Under the pieces are notes generated by a model, which saw nothing but the letters and a program-made list of their open reading frames with translations, did not search any database and was not told the origin of the DNA. The translations under genes were made by a program, and so were the position numbers. Shown here piece by piece: positions 16,449 through 24,491 of a stretch of 64,000 bases of DNA. The DNA lies in contig JAKACW010000024.1 in the NCBI GenBank assembly GCA_021821045.1, positions 1 to 64,000 on the forward strand, read 5' to 3'. Each line of letters opens with the position of its first letter. The first letter of the stretch is position 1. Origin of the DNA: Pseudomonadota bacterium (GTDB taxonomy: Bacteria > Pseudomonadota > Gammaproteobacteria > JAADHS01).

Positions 16449-18341
16449 TCAATGAGGTAAAAGTTTGACTCGCTGGAGTTCGTCGGCCACTGCGCGCGCT
16501 AAGGCCTTGGCGCCGTTAACGTTGAGATGGACATCGTCATAATAAATTCCCGTCGTGCGCGGCAGTGCGGTGGCCACGTCGAGACAGTGCGCGCCGCCGG
16601 CGGCGCAAACATTGAGGCTCTGCTGGTTGTACTGGTCGAGAAGAGTATTCAGTACGGAAGCTGAGTAGTAAGTGTTGGGCGGGTTTTGGCTAAATGGGTT
16701 CGCATCGACGCTGCCGAACCAGAGAAGATTTTCCTCGCTGGGGGTCAGGTTCGTCCGGTACAGGGAACCTTGGGTGAGCAGCATCAAGGCGATGCCGGAC
16801 TCGCGTGCTATATTGGCGATCGAGTCCAGGTTAAAGCGATACGCGGCAAGGCATTCGCCTATGTCGGGTATACGCTGCTCTTTTCTCGCGACTTGCCGCC
16901 GTCGCCGTTGTTCGTTGTAGAACTCGGCGGCTTGGTCTTGTACCACGAAGTCGAGAGGCACAACGGGCCCCGATGCGGCCGGTTCGAACAGCGCCCGTTT
17001 GGCGCGGCGAAAAAGGTCAACCAGCCGCCAGGACGAATTCATCTGCGCGGGGCGAATTTCGTGAAATACAAACTTTCCGTAGTCCTCGAAAAATCCGGGC
17101 TGGCGGATCATGCGCGCGCTGTCGCGCATCGCCGCCATCCCGCCCGAGATACAAGAATTTAGATCATTGATCCCGGCTTGCAGAATCACCACGTTCGGTC
17201 GTAATTCGCTCTGGTAGTAGTGGAACTGAACAACGTGACCGAAACTGTTCAGTCCCGACTTGCCCGCATTGCCGACCCAGACGGGCTTCGAAAAGGACTC
17301 GGTGAGCAGTGTCTGGAGCACGTGAGGCCAGGCGTCCGGGTCGTCCAGGAAAAGTCCTTCCGTGCTGCTGCCTCCGATGACGAGAATGCGCGGCGTGGAA
17401 TCTTCCTCGGGCACCGGATCCCCGCGAACCCCGGCGTTGTTGGTCGAGAAAAACGTCTGCTTGTTGTCGACGCCGATCATGATGCCGGGCGAGGGGACAA
17501 AACGGGTGACGCGATTGGGCGCGTGGAGCAGGTGGCTGACGACCGGTGGCTCGGGGAGAATCAGACGCAGCGCAAATTCGCTAAAGAGCAGCGTCAGCAG
17601 GGCCGAGACGATGAAGAGGGCGAAGTTCTTGAATCTGACGCCCAAGAAGCCGAGCTTCATCGCGATCAGCATCACTGTGACCGTGGCCAAAATCCCGAGC
17701 AGCACGAACGTGCGGGCGGTCATCGGATCGCGTGTTGCAGTTCGATCGCCCGCGATGCCCAGGCGCTCGGCGTCGTCCGCTAGATGACGATTCCATGTTT
17801 CGTCATCAACCACTTTCCGAGCTTCCGTCAAAATCGCTTTCGCCTCGTCGATATTTCCCAGCCGCTCGTGCGCGACAACGCGCAAGTGCTCCACTTCCGC
17901 CAGCCGTTGTGGATTGCTCAGTAAGTATTGGCGTGCCTGGTCGAGGTATTTTTTGGCCTTGTCGAGATTTCCGGTTTCGATATAAAGCTGGCCTGCGTAC
18001 TGTAGGTAGTTCGCGCTCGACATCAAGTCGCCGCGTCGTTGATGCAAGGCAAGATTCTGCTCGAAATAGCGCAGCGCTATGTCGTGCTCCCCCAGCGCCG
18101 AGTGCGCGAATCCCAACTGGTGGCGCGCCACGGCCGCGTCGCTGGCGCGGGAGAGCCGTTCAAACAGGTCGAGCGCTTTCTCGTAGGCGCCGATGGCGTT
18201 TTGAAAATGACCGGAACCGAACAATTGATCGCCTTCGCGATGAAAGGCGCGAGCGTCGTCCAGGTCGGTCGCCAGGGCGAGGTCGGACGCGCAGCAAAGA
18301 ATTAACGCAATTGCGGCGGCAAGCCAGGCGCGGTTCGTCAT
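16449..18341 (-). CDS. TPR and SGNH/GDSL-hydrolase membrane protein
   Basis: A 630-aa envelope protein with an unusual fusion. A signal peptide (MTNRAWLAAAIALILCCASD, cut near ALA) is followed by TPR-like repeats (about 30-195). Two membrane helices (about 215-260) lead to a C-terminal SGNH hydrolase. Hydrolase blocks are GGSSTEG (nucleophile Ser), QAGINDLN (block III Asn) and DDVHLNVNGA (Asp/His), so the catalytic set appears complete. The topology puts both TPR and esterase in the periplasm. Such domains deacylate or acylate glycans or lipids; the substrate here is unknown. The start at 18341 is preceded by AGGTGGGG; the ORF-track start lies 29 codons upstream. Confidence 0.82.
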   Translation of the reverse strand: MTNRAWLAAAIALILCCASDLALATDLDDARAFHREGDQLFGSGHFQNAIGAYEKALDLFERLSRASDAAVARHQLGFAHSALGEHDIALRYFEQNLALHQRRGDLMSSANYLQYAGQLYIETGNLDKAKKYLDQARQYLLSNPQRLAEVEHLRVVAHERLGNIDEAKAILTEARKVVDDETWNRHLADDAERLGIAGDRTATRDPMTARTFVLLGILATVTVMLIAMKLGFLGVRFKNFALFIVSALLTLLFSEFALRLILPEPPVVSHLLHAPNRVTRFVPSPGIMIGVDNKQTFFSTNNAGVRGDPVPEEDSTPRILVIGGSSTEGLFLDDPDAWPHVLQTLLTESFSKPVWVGNAGKSGLNSFGHVVQFHYYQSELRPNVVILQAGINDLNSCISGGMAAMRDSARMIRQPGFFEDYGKFVFHEIRPAQMNSSWRLVDLFRRAKRALFEPAASGPVVPLDFVVQDQAAEFYNEQRRRRQVARKEQRIPDIGECLAAYRFNLDSIANIARESGIALMLLTQGSLYRTNLTPSEENLLWFGSVDANPFSQNPPNTYYSASVLNTLLDQYNQQSLNVCAAGGAHCLDVATALPRTTGIYYDDVHLNVNGAKALARAVADELQRVKLLPH

Positions 18342-18468
18342 GCGACCCCACCTAAAGATAGCCGAATTGCAGAAACGCGACGATTCATCCGGATAGGCCG
18401 AGGCATGAGAAAAGTATAGATTATTCACCGCCGCGCGATGTGGCGGGTGGCGTAGGAAACGCTTGGTG

Positions 18469-18879
18469 TTAACGCTTACCGGCGACGGAGAGTTTAGCGA
18501 CCAGCGGTGCTTCGGCGCGCTGATAAGGTTTCAAGCGCTCTTTGAGCAAGCGATCCGTCGTTGCCAGCACGGTTTCGGCGATCACGTTGGCGTGAATATG
18601 ATAGTAATTGACGCGGCACTCGATCGGTGCGTGCAATCCCATGCGGGATTGGGTTTGAAAATCCGTCCAAGCGAGCACCGGCAGATCGTAGAGTGTGCGG
18701 TCGACGCAGACCCAGGCTTTGTCATCGAGCAGCACATCCATGCCGCGCAGCCCGGGCAGGGTTAGGCGCAGCGGATTTTCCAAACGAATCAAGCCGAGTC
18801 GAATTCGATTATAGATCTCAGCCTCGATGGTCGAGGGTTTGACCTTAATTACCGGGACGTCTTCCAAACGCGTCGCCAT
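18469..18879 (-). CDS. conserved hypothetical protein
   Basis: I do not recognise this 136-aa protein. It has no signal peptide or membrane helix. It reads as a compact mixed alpha/beta domain (IKVKPSTIEAEIYNRIRLGL, WVCVDRTLYDLPVLAW) with a basic C-terminal helix region. The start at MATRLEDVPV (18879) is chosen over a Met three codons upstream. It is flanked by the SGNH gene downstream and the psiE-like gene upstream, both on the minus strand, with gaps of about 130-150 bases, so co-transcription is uncertain. Confidence 0.6.
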   Translation of the reverse strand: MATRLEDVPVIKVKPSTIEAEIYNRIRLGLIRLENPLRLTLPGLRGMDVLLDDKAWVCVDRTLYDLPVLAWTDFQTQSRMGLHAPIECRVNYYHIHANVIAETVLATTDRLLKERLKPYQRAEAPLVAKLSVAGKR

Positions 18880-19031
18880 ACTGACCAACCTAATACACTT
18901 GCAGGGAAATCATGCAGAGGGCAGGAGTTTTTCCGTGCCCCCGGCTGCCTCCCAGGTTTACGGATCGGCGGGGAAGAACTTTAAAAAGGCGGGGTGGCGG
19001 AGGGTGATTTTGCGACGTGTGCCGCGCTTGT

Positions 19032-19436
19032 TTAGGTGTTCATGCGGGACTTGGAGTTGCTCTGGTCGTAGGGAAATCTCACGTGACCGTACCGTATGAC
19101 GAGCACGGCGAAGGCGATGAACAGAATGCCGCCCGCCACGGCGAGAATTCGCCACTCGTTCATATCTTTGATGTCCAGGATAAGATAGCGGGCCAAGGCC
19201 ACGATCGCGATGTACATCGGCAGTCGCACCGGCAGGGTATGGGATTCGAGATAAATCGCCACCATGGCCATGACTTCGAGGTAGATGAACAGCAGCAACA
19301 GATCGGCGAGGGTTACGTGCTGTTCGGTGATCATGCGCACGACTTCCTGTAGGCCGGCGATCACCGTGGCGATCGCGATCACAAGAAGTCCGGCGTACTC
19401 GACGCCGCGCAGCATGTAGCGTGTGGATTTATTCAT
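19032..19436 (-). CDS. PsiE-family inner membrane protein
   Basis: A 134-aa protein with four predicted membrane helices (about 12-32, 42-62, 72-90 and 98-118) and the family segment LRGVEYAGLLVIAIATV...LLLLFIYLEVMAMV. It matches the phosphate-starvation-inducible PsiE family, whose biochemical role is not known. AAGGGC precedes the ATG. The start overlaps the end of the upstream CSLREA-type gene by 8 bases, so both are probably one transcript. The ORF-track start at 19589 only reads back into the neighbour in another frame. Confidence 0.85.
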   Translation of the reverse strand: MNKSTRYMLRGVEYAGLLVIAIATVIAGLQEVVRMITEQHVTLADLLLLFIYLEVMAMVAIYLESHTLPVRLPMYIAIVALARYLILDIKDMNEWRILAVAGGILFIAFAVLVIRYGHVRFPYDQSNSKSRMNT

Positions 19437-21849
19437 CGTTGCCCTTTCCTTGCCGCGCAAATGATAGCGAAATTCGCGCCAGCAGGGAAAGGAATGCCAA
19501 GCCGAGGATGCCCCACGCGGCCCCGCCGCCGTCACCACCCCCGCTTGCGGCCGGGGCGGATGGGGTCGCGGGTCCGTTGGAGTTGGCAAGGATCTTTACG
19601 TTGAGCGCGTTCACCGCGCCGAGTTGAGCGCCGCCGCGGGGCGCGAGCAGGTGCACCACGAAAGCCTCGTCCGGTTCAGTCAGGTCATCGTTGTTGATCT
19701 CAACAATGATGGTCTTCGGCGCATTCTCGCCGGCGGCCCAGGAAAGGGTGCCGCGTCGCGCCGTGGCCGTGTAATCGCCTTCCGCGGCAACAGCGCTGTC
19801 ATCGGTGATCAAATAGTCGACGCTGACCGCGCCGGCGGTACCGCCGCCCGCGCGGGCAACGTCGATATTCAAGGCCCCGAAGCCTTCGATGACGTCCAAA
19901 GATGTCGCGGCGAACTGCAGCGCTCCGAAGGTCGTATCTGCGCCGTCGCTATCTACCGCGCCCGCGTCGCACTCAGCGCTGGTTCTGGCCAATAAGCGCT
20001 GGTCCGTAAAAGCGCAATCGGCCGCAGGGATCTTGTTGCGCGCCGGGCTGTCGACGGTGGGCATCGCCGTTGCCGTAAATCCGCCGTTATCGCCCAACGC
20101 GCCGAGCAATGGATCGGCAATGAGATCGCTCTCCAGTTTCTGCGCGAGGCAGCTTGCGTCGCTGATGACATTGTTGCCGTCGCTGGTAACGGCACCCGCG
20201 CAATTGGCGGCGTCGCCGGCTTCGGCAATGATGCTGTTCTTGACGCGAACCTCGCCGCCGGGAAGGGCATGGATGCTGGCCGCGCCTGCCGTGGAAAGGT
20301 TGCCGACCAAGTTCCCGGCCAAAGTGACATGATTGAGTGTGATCTTGTCGTCGGCGCTCCTTACGAAAATTGCGCCGTCGCCGCGCGCCGTGTTGCCGAC
20401 GATCGAAACGTTCTCGAGCGTAGCGCTGCCGGAGAGGGCACTGCCGCGGTAGGCGCGATTGTTGGTGATCACGCTGTGGCTAACCGTGACGGCGCCTTCG
20501 CTTGCAATGGCGCCGCCGAGGCCGCCGCTCAAGGGGTCGGACACAACGCCATTGCGGCCAACGACGTTGCCGCGGAAAATGGATTCCGCAATTGACAACG
20601 TCTGTCCTTCGGCGTTGTATATCGCCCCGCCCCAGCGCGAGGCGCCATTGTCATCGAAAACCGTTCGGTGAACGATGAGGGCGCCTTCTTCATTGGCGAT
20701 AGCGCCGCCGTCGATGTTGCACACGTAACATTCGCGTGCAGCATCATTTCCTGTAAGCGATGTTTCGATAACGTATACCACCGACGCGGCCGTGATGAAT
20801 ACGCCGGCCCCGCGGGCACCGGGTGCATCCACCGGTGCGTCGGGTGCATCGGTTTGCTCGTCGGGCAGCGGCCGTCGCTGGCCGTTGACCACATTGCCGT
20901 CGATGCGGCTGTTCGAGACCAGCAGCGTGGCGCTGAGCATGGCGCCGTCCTCACCGTGATCGCCGACATGCATGCCGCCGCCGTGGCGATCGGAGGTATT
21001 GTTGGCAATGTCCGAATCGTAAATGAACGCCGTCCCGTCGCCGAGGGCCACGCCCGCCCCAAAGACCGCGCGGGAGGATTCGATTGTCGAGGCGTCCATG
21101 GCGAAATAGCCGCTGCTGAAGATGGCGCCGCCGGCGCTGCGGTCGGCTTGATCGCGCAACAGAGGGCCGGCGATATTCCCCGTTAGCGTCGCGCGCACTA
21201 ATTCAAGACGGCCGCCCTCGTTGTAAATCGCGCCGCCGCGGGCATTGAGGCCATGGGCGGCGTTGTCGGTAAGAATCACATCTTCCAACCGCAAGTGTGC
21301 GTCGCTGTAAATTGCGCCGCCGGATTTGAGTTCGGCGTTCAACCGGCCCCGGGTCAAGGTCAGCTTGCGCAAGGTCACGGCCGTTTGTTTTTCGGCGTCC
21401 CAAATCACGTCGAAAATGCGATCGCCCAACATGCCGTCGATGATCGTTGTCGCGGCGTCATCGCCCTCGATGGCGACTGACTCGAGAAGATCCAAGTCGC
21501 CGCTGGCCGCTTGGTCTTCGTCGGGCGTGGTCAGGGAGAGGGCGTAAGTGCCGGCGGGAAGGTGGATGACGTCGGTCCCGGCCATGGCATTGGCTTCTTG
21601 TACGGCGGCGCGCAGCGTGCACGCGCCCGCCTCGGTTGCGCACAGGCCATCGCCCGGGGTTGCGTCGACGGCATCGTCGAAACTGTCCACGGTCCACTCG
21701 GAGGAGCCAATGGGCGATTCGGCGGAACTTGGTTGGGCAATCGCAGCCAATGCGCAAAAAGCCGTTGTTAGCACGACTCTCGGCCCGATGCCTTGGCGCA
21801 TAGCAAACCAGCTCCCGTCACGGCAACCCATCGTCTCATCTCGTTTCAT
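19429..21849 (-). CDS. secreted CSLREA/right-handed beta-helix protein with C-terminal anchor
   Basis: An 806-aa export substrate. A signal peptide (VVLTTAFCALAAIAQPSSA) is followed by a CSLREA-type domain (DGLCATEAGACTLRAAVQEA). A long run of parallel beta-helix repeats follows (GGAIYSD, GGAIFSS, GGAIANE, GGAIYNA and similar, about 150-600), then a Calx-beta-like module (about 650-750). The tail is Gly-rich (SGGGDGGGAAWG), then a hydrophobic helix, then Arg/Lys residues, resembling a GlyGly-CTERM-type sorting signal. It is probably displayed on the cell surface. Start choice is open: Met at 21849, 21831 or 21801 all precede the signal peptide. It overlaps the psiE-like gene by 8 bases. Confidence 0.8.
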   Translation of the reverse strand: MKRDETMGCRDGSWFAMRQGIGPRVVLTTAFCALAAIAQPSSAESPIGSSEWTVDSFDDAVDATPGDGLCATEAGACTLRAAVQEANAMAGTDVIHLPAGTYALSLTTPDEDQAASGDLDLLESVAIEGDDAATTIIDGMLGDRIFDVIWDAEKQTAVTLRKLTLTRGRLNAELKSGGAIYSDAHLRLEDVILTDNAAHGLNARGGAIYNEGGRLELVRATLTGNIAGPLLRDQADRSAGGAIFSSGYFAMDASTIESSRAVFGAGVALGDGTAFIYDSDIANNTSDRHGGGMHVGDHGEDGAMLSATLLVSNSRIDGNVVNGQRRPLPDEQTDAPDAPVDAPGARGAGVFITAASVVYVIETSLTGNDAARECYVCNIDGGAIANEEGALIVHRTVFDDNGASRWGGAIYNAEGQTLSIAESIFRGNVVGRNGVVSDPLSGGLGGAIASEGAVTVSHSVITNNRAYRGSALSGSATLENVSIVGNTARGDGAIFVRSADDKITLNHVTLAGNLVGNLSTAGAASIHALPGGEVRVKNSIIAEAGDAANCAGAVTSDGNNVISDASCLAQKLESDLIADPLLGALGDNGGFTATAMPTVDSPARNKIPAADCAFTDQRLLARTSAECDAGAVDSDGADTTFGALQFAATSLDVIEGFGALNIDVARAGGGTAGAVSVDYLITDDSAVAAEGDYTATARRGTLSWAAGENAPKTIIVEINNDDLTEPDEAFVVHLLAPRGGAQLGAVNALNVKILANSNGPATPSAPAASGGGDGGGAAWGILGLAFLSLLARISLSFARQGKGNDE

Positions 21850-22097
21850 ATTTCAGAATCCCCATCCGTCGGCTCGTCGCCGCTTATTTCCTCAATGTGC
21901 GAGCGCTAATTTTCTTGCCCGCGCCCCATTCGTGGCTATAGCCGTTTCCCCCTACGTCGAGCGACGGGCGGCGGGCGCGGATGGCATGGGCGGTGCGGAC
22001 GTTCCGTTCCTGAACCCACACTCATCCACTGGATTCCTTTACCAATTTTGCGGGCGCGCCGTTATTGAATTGACGAGCTTACAAGGACTTTCGCTTC

Positions 22098-23726
22098 ATG
22101 GCAGAAACCGCCGCCGCGAAACCGCTGTTTAAGGCGAGTGACGATGGCACGACTTTGCGCATTACCCTGCGACCGGGAGATGCGCCCATCCCGCAAGACG
22201 TGGCGGCCATCAAGGCCCTGGCCAAGGAGGCAGGCTTTGGCGCGTTTCAGTTGTTCGACGATGCTGCGATTAAGCTTTCCGCTGCGCAAGCATCGCTTAC
22301 CAAAGAAACGACGCTGGACGTCGGTACGCGTCGCGACGGCATCGTCCAGATCAAAGTTTCCAAAGACGAGATGGAAGTCACCGCCGTGGTACTCCCTCCC
22401 AAGGGCGGCGATCCGGTGACGCGGGAAGAGATTCGCGCCGCACTGCGTGCTCACAACGTGGTTACCGGCATCATGCTCGATGTCATCGATAAAGCAGTGA
22501 AAGAGCCCAAAGGTGAGCCGCTTATCGTGGCGCGCGGCACGCAACCCGTTCCCGGTGAGGATGCGCGCCTTGAAAGCCGCATTCGCAAGGTCGATGGCGC
22601 GCGTCCCCGCATTCGCGACGATGGACGGGCCGACATGCGTGAACTGGATCAGTTTGTCTCGGTAAAGGCCGGCGACTTGTTGATGGTGATTGTCCCTCCG
22701 ACGACGGGTAAAGCAGGCGTCAATGTGCGCGGCCAAGTGATTCCCGCCAAAGGGGGCAAGGACAAAGACTTTCCGCCGGATTTGCCGGGAACCAAGATCG
22801 ATCCGAAAAATCCCAAGCGCTTGCTGGCCGCCGTGGCGGGGCGGCCGGTTATAACTCCGGAAGGCATTTACGTCGACCCCAACCTCGAGATCAAGAAAGT
22901 CGACGTGTCCACCGGCAATATTCGCTTCGAGGGCGACATTTCCATTAGCGGCGACATAAGCGCGGGGTCGAAGGTGATCGCCACCGGCGGTGTCGAAATC
23001 GGCGGCACCGTCGAGGCGGCCGTGATTGAAAGCGGCGGCGACATTGCCATTCGCTACGGCGTTATGGGACGCAGCGAGCCCAGGGACGCAGCGGGCAAGT
23101 TGACACCAGGCGCGGCGGTGCTAAAGAGCGGCGGGAACGTGACGGCGCGGTTTCTTTCCAATGTGGTGGTCGATGCGCCTGGCGACGTGACCGTCGAGGA
23201 CACCGCCACACACAGCGAAATCACGGCGCAAGGCGCGGTCGTGATCGGCAGCGATTCCGCCAAGAAGGGCCAAGCCATCGGTGGACGGATCTACGGCAAG
23301 AACGGCGTGCAAGCGTCGGTGCTGGGCTCTCCCGCCGCGGTTAAGACTCGGGTCGAAGTCGGGGTGTCGCCCGACACGGTTGCCAAGTACGAAACCGTGC
23401 TAAAGGCCCTCGCCGAAAAGACCGAAGAGCTCAACAAACTCAATCTGGTGGAAGAGCAGATCAAAGGCAATGCACGCCCCGATTTGAAGGAAAAGCTGGC
23501 TCGTACCCGTGACAAAGTTCAAAAGGAGGCGACGCAGATCAGCGACGAACTCAATGCGCTAAAGCACGAAATCGACCAGCATGCTGCCGTCGAAATCGTT
23601 GTGACGAAGCGTATCTACCCGAATGTCACAGTGTGCTGCAACGGTCAGGAAGTTACCGTCACTGATGAACGGGGTCCGGGCAGTTTCGCCATCCATGACA
23701 ACGCGCTGACCTATCAGCCCCGATAA
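22098..23726 (+). CDS. FapA-like DUF342 protein
   Basis: A 542-aa cytoplasmic protein of the DUF342 / flagellar assembly protein A family. The N-terminal third is followed by stacked beta repeats typical of the family (SGDISAGSKVIATGGVEIGG, GGDIAIRYGVMG, GDVTVEDTATHSEI). A coiled coil then spans about 430-490 (KYETVLKALAEKTEELNKLN). Some family members affect polar flagellar or MinC-linked positioning, but a defined reaction is unknown. AAGGA lies about 10 bases upstream of the ATG. The 248 bases upstream, divergent from the CSLREA-type gene, hold no other gene. Confidence 0.85.
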   Translation: MAETAAAKPLFKASDDGTTLRITLRPGDAPIPQDVAAIKALAKEAGFGAFQLFDDAAIKLSAAQASLTKETTLDVGTRRDGIVQIKVSKDEMEVTAVVLPPKGGDPVTREEIRAALRAHNVVTGIMLDVIDKAVKEPKGEPLIVARGTQPVPGEDARLESRIRKVDGARPRIRDDGRADMRELDQFVSVKAGDLLMVIVPPTTGKAGVNVRGQVIPAKGGKDKDFPPDLPGTKIDPKNPKRLLAAVAGRPVITPEGIYVDPNLEIKKVDVSTGNIRFEGDISISGDISAGSKVIATGGVEIGGTVEAAVIESGGDIAIRYGVMGRSEPRDAAGKLTPGAAVLKSGGNVTARFLSNVVVDAPGDVTVEDTATHSEITAQGAVVIGSDSAKKGQAIGGRIYGKNGVQASVLGSPAAVKTRVEVGVSPDTVAKYETVLKALAEKTEELNKLNLVEEQIKGNARPDLKEKLARTRDKVQKEATQISDELNALKHEIDQHAAVEIVVTKRIYPNVTVCCNGQEVTVTDERGPGSFAIHDNALTYQPR

Positions 23727-23773
23727 TTTAAATCGGCCGCAGCGCATCCCGCCGCAACCGGCACACAAGCCGT

Positions 23774-23812
23774 TATAATGCTTTCCGCCCACGGCAATCT
23801 CGGTAGCCGTGG
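23774..23812 (+). promoter_or_regulatory. putative -10 box and 5' leader hairpin of zinc-ribbon gene
   Basis: A perfect TATAAT (23774-23779) with no good -35 partner precedes a leader stem CCACGGC (23789-23795) / GCCGTGG (23806-23812). It is 70 bases upstream of the small zinc-ribbon ATG. Confidence 0.35.
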
Positions 23813-23849
23813 CTCACGTGCGGCGGCTTGCCGTGCAATGGAGCAATCT

Positions 23850-24029
23850 ATGGGTGAAGTGATCAAGTTTCCCAAAGTGTCCGAGCGATTCAAGGGTCGT
23901 ACTTTGTGTCGCAGCGGCTTTCACAAGTGGGAGATCGTCCAAGAAAAACAGTTCGACGTAAAGCGGGGGCGGCTCGTCACCTTGATGCGCTGCAAGCGCT
24001 GCGGCGCCGAAAAGACCGAGGCGGTCTAG
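23850..24029 (+). CDS. small zinc-ribbon protein
   Basis: A 59-aa protein starting MGEVIKFPKVSERFKGR. A Cys at the end of GRTLC, a His in GFHKWE and a C-terminal CKRCG pair suggest one zinc-binding ribbon. GGAG lies 6 bases before the chosen ATG; the ORF-track start at 23778 lies inside a TATAAT box and is rejected. No function can be assigned. It ends 4 bases before the convergent PilZ gene. Confidence 0.65.
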   Translation: MGEVIKFPKVSERFKGRTLCRSGFHKWEIVQEKQFDVKRGRLVTLMRCKRCGAEKTEAV

Positions 24030-24033
24030 CCCT

Positions 24034-24450
24034 CTAACCCAATGCCTCCTGGTAAGACAGACGCAAGAACTGCGCTAACACCTGCCTGTGTTTCGTCTGA
24101 AGGTTGATAAACTCCAAGCCAACGATGGCGCCGCGGTGCTGTGTTAGCGGGTTGACCGATGCAACTCGGCATTGCGCGGCGAATTCCTCCGTGCCGTTGG
24201 GGGTGGGTAGTTCGGTGGCGATGTGCAGATCTCGAGTGGGATCGATCGGAGCCGAATCGTCCAGGCGCAAAATCGCGGCTCCGCCAAGGGACAGGTCAAG
24301 CAGCAAGCCGGCGGTATGCGAATGAGACGCGTGGGAAAACGTCAGCTCTCGGCGTAGTGAAACCCGTGGCGTCAGTCGGCGATTGATTGCAGTCACGGCA
24401 GCGATTTTCCCTTTTGAGATACAATTCGCCCGGGTGTTTTCGCCGTTCAT
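24034..24450 (-). CDS. PilZ-domain c-di-GMP receptor
   Basis: A 138-aa single PilZ domain. The ligand motif is present as RRLTPR (RRxxxR) and, after one strand, DLSLGG (DxSxxG), so c-di-GMP binding is expected. It has no enzymatic domain and probably acts by protein contact. It is divergent from the large MscS-family gene (gap 41 bases) and convergent with the zinc-ribbon gene. Candidate suppliers of its ligand are the three GGDEF proteins in this window, though genomic proximity alone does not link them. Confidence 0.88.
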   Translation of the reverse strand: MNGENTRANCISKGKIAAVTAINRRLTPRVSLRRELTFSHASHSHTAGLLLDLSLGGAAILRLDDSAPIDPTRDLHIATELPTPNGTEEFAAQCRVASVNPLTQHRGAIVGLEFINLQTKHRQVLAQFLRLSYQEALG

Positions 24451-24491
24451 TATTCATCAATCCCGGGTCAAGTGCAAAATCAAATCCTGCT

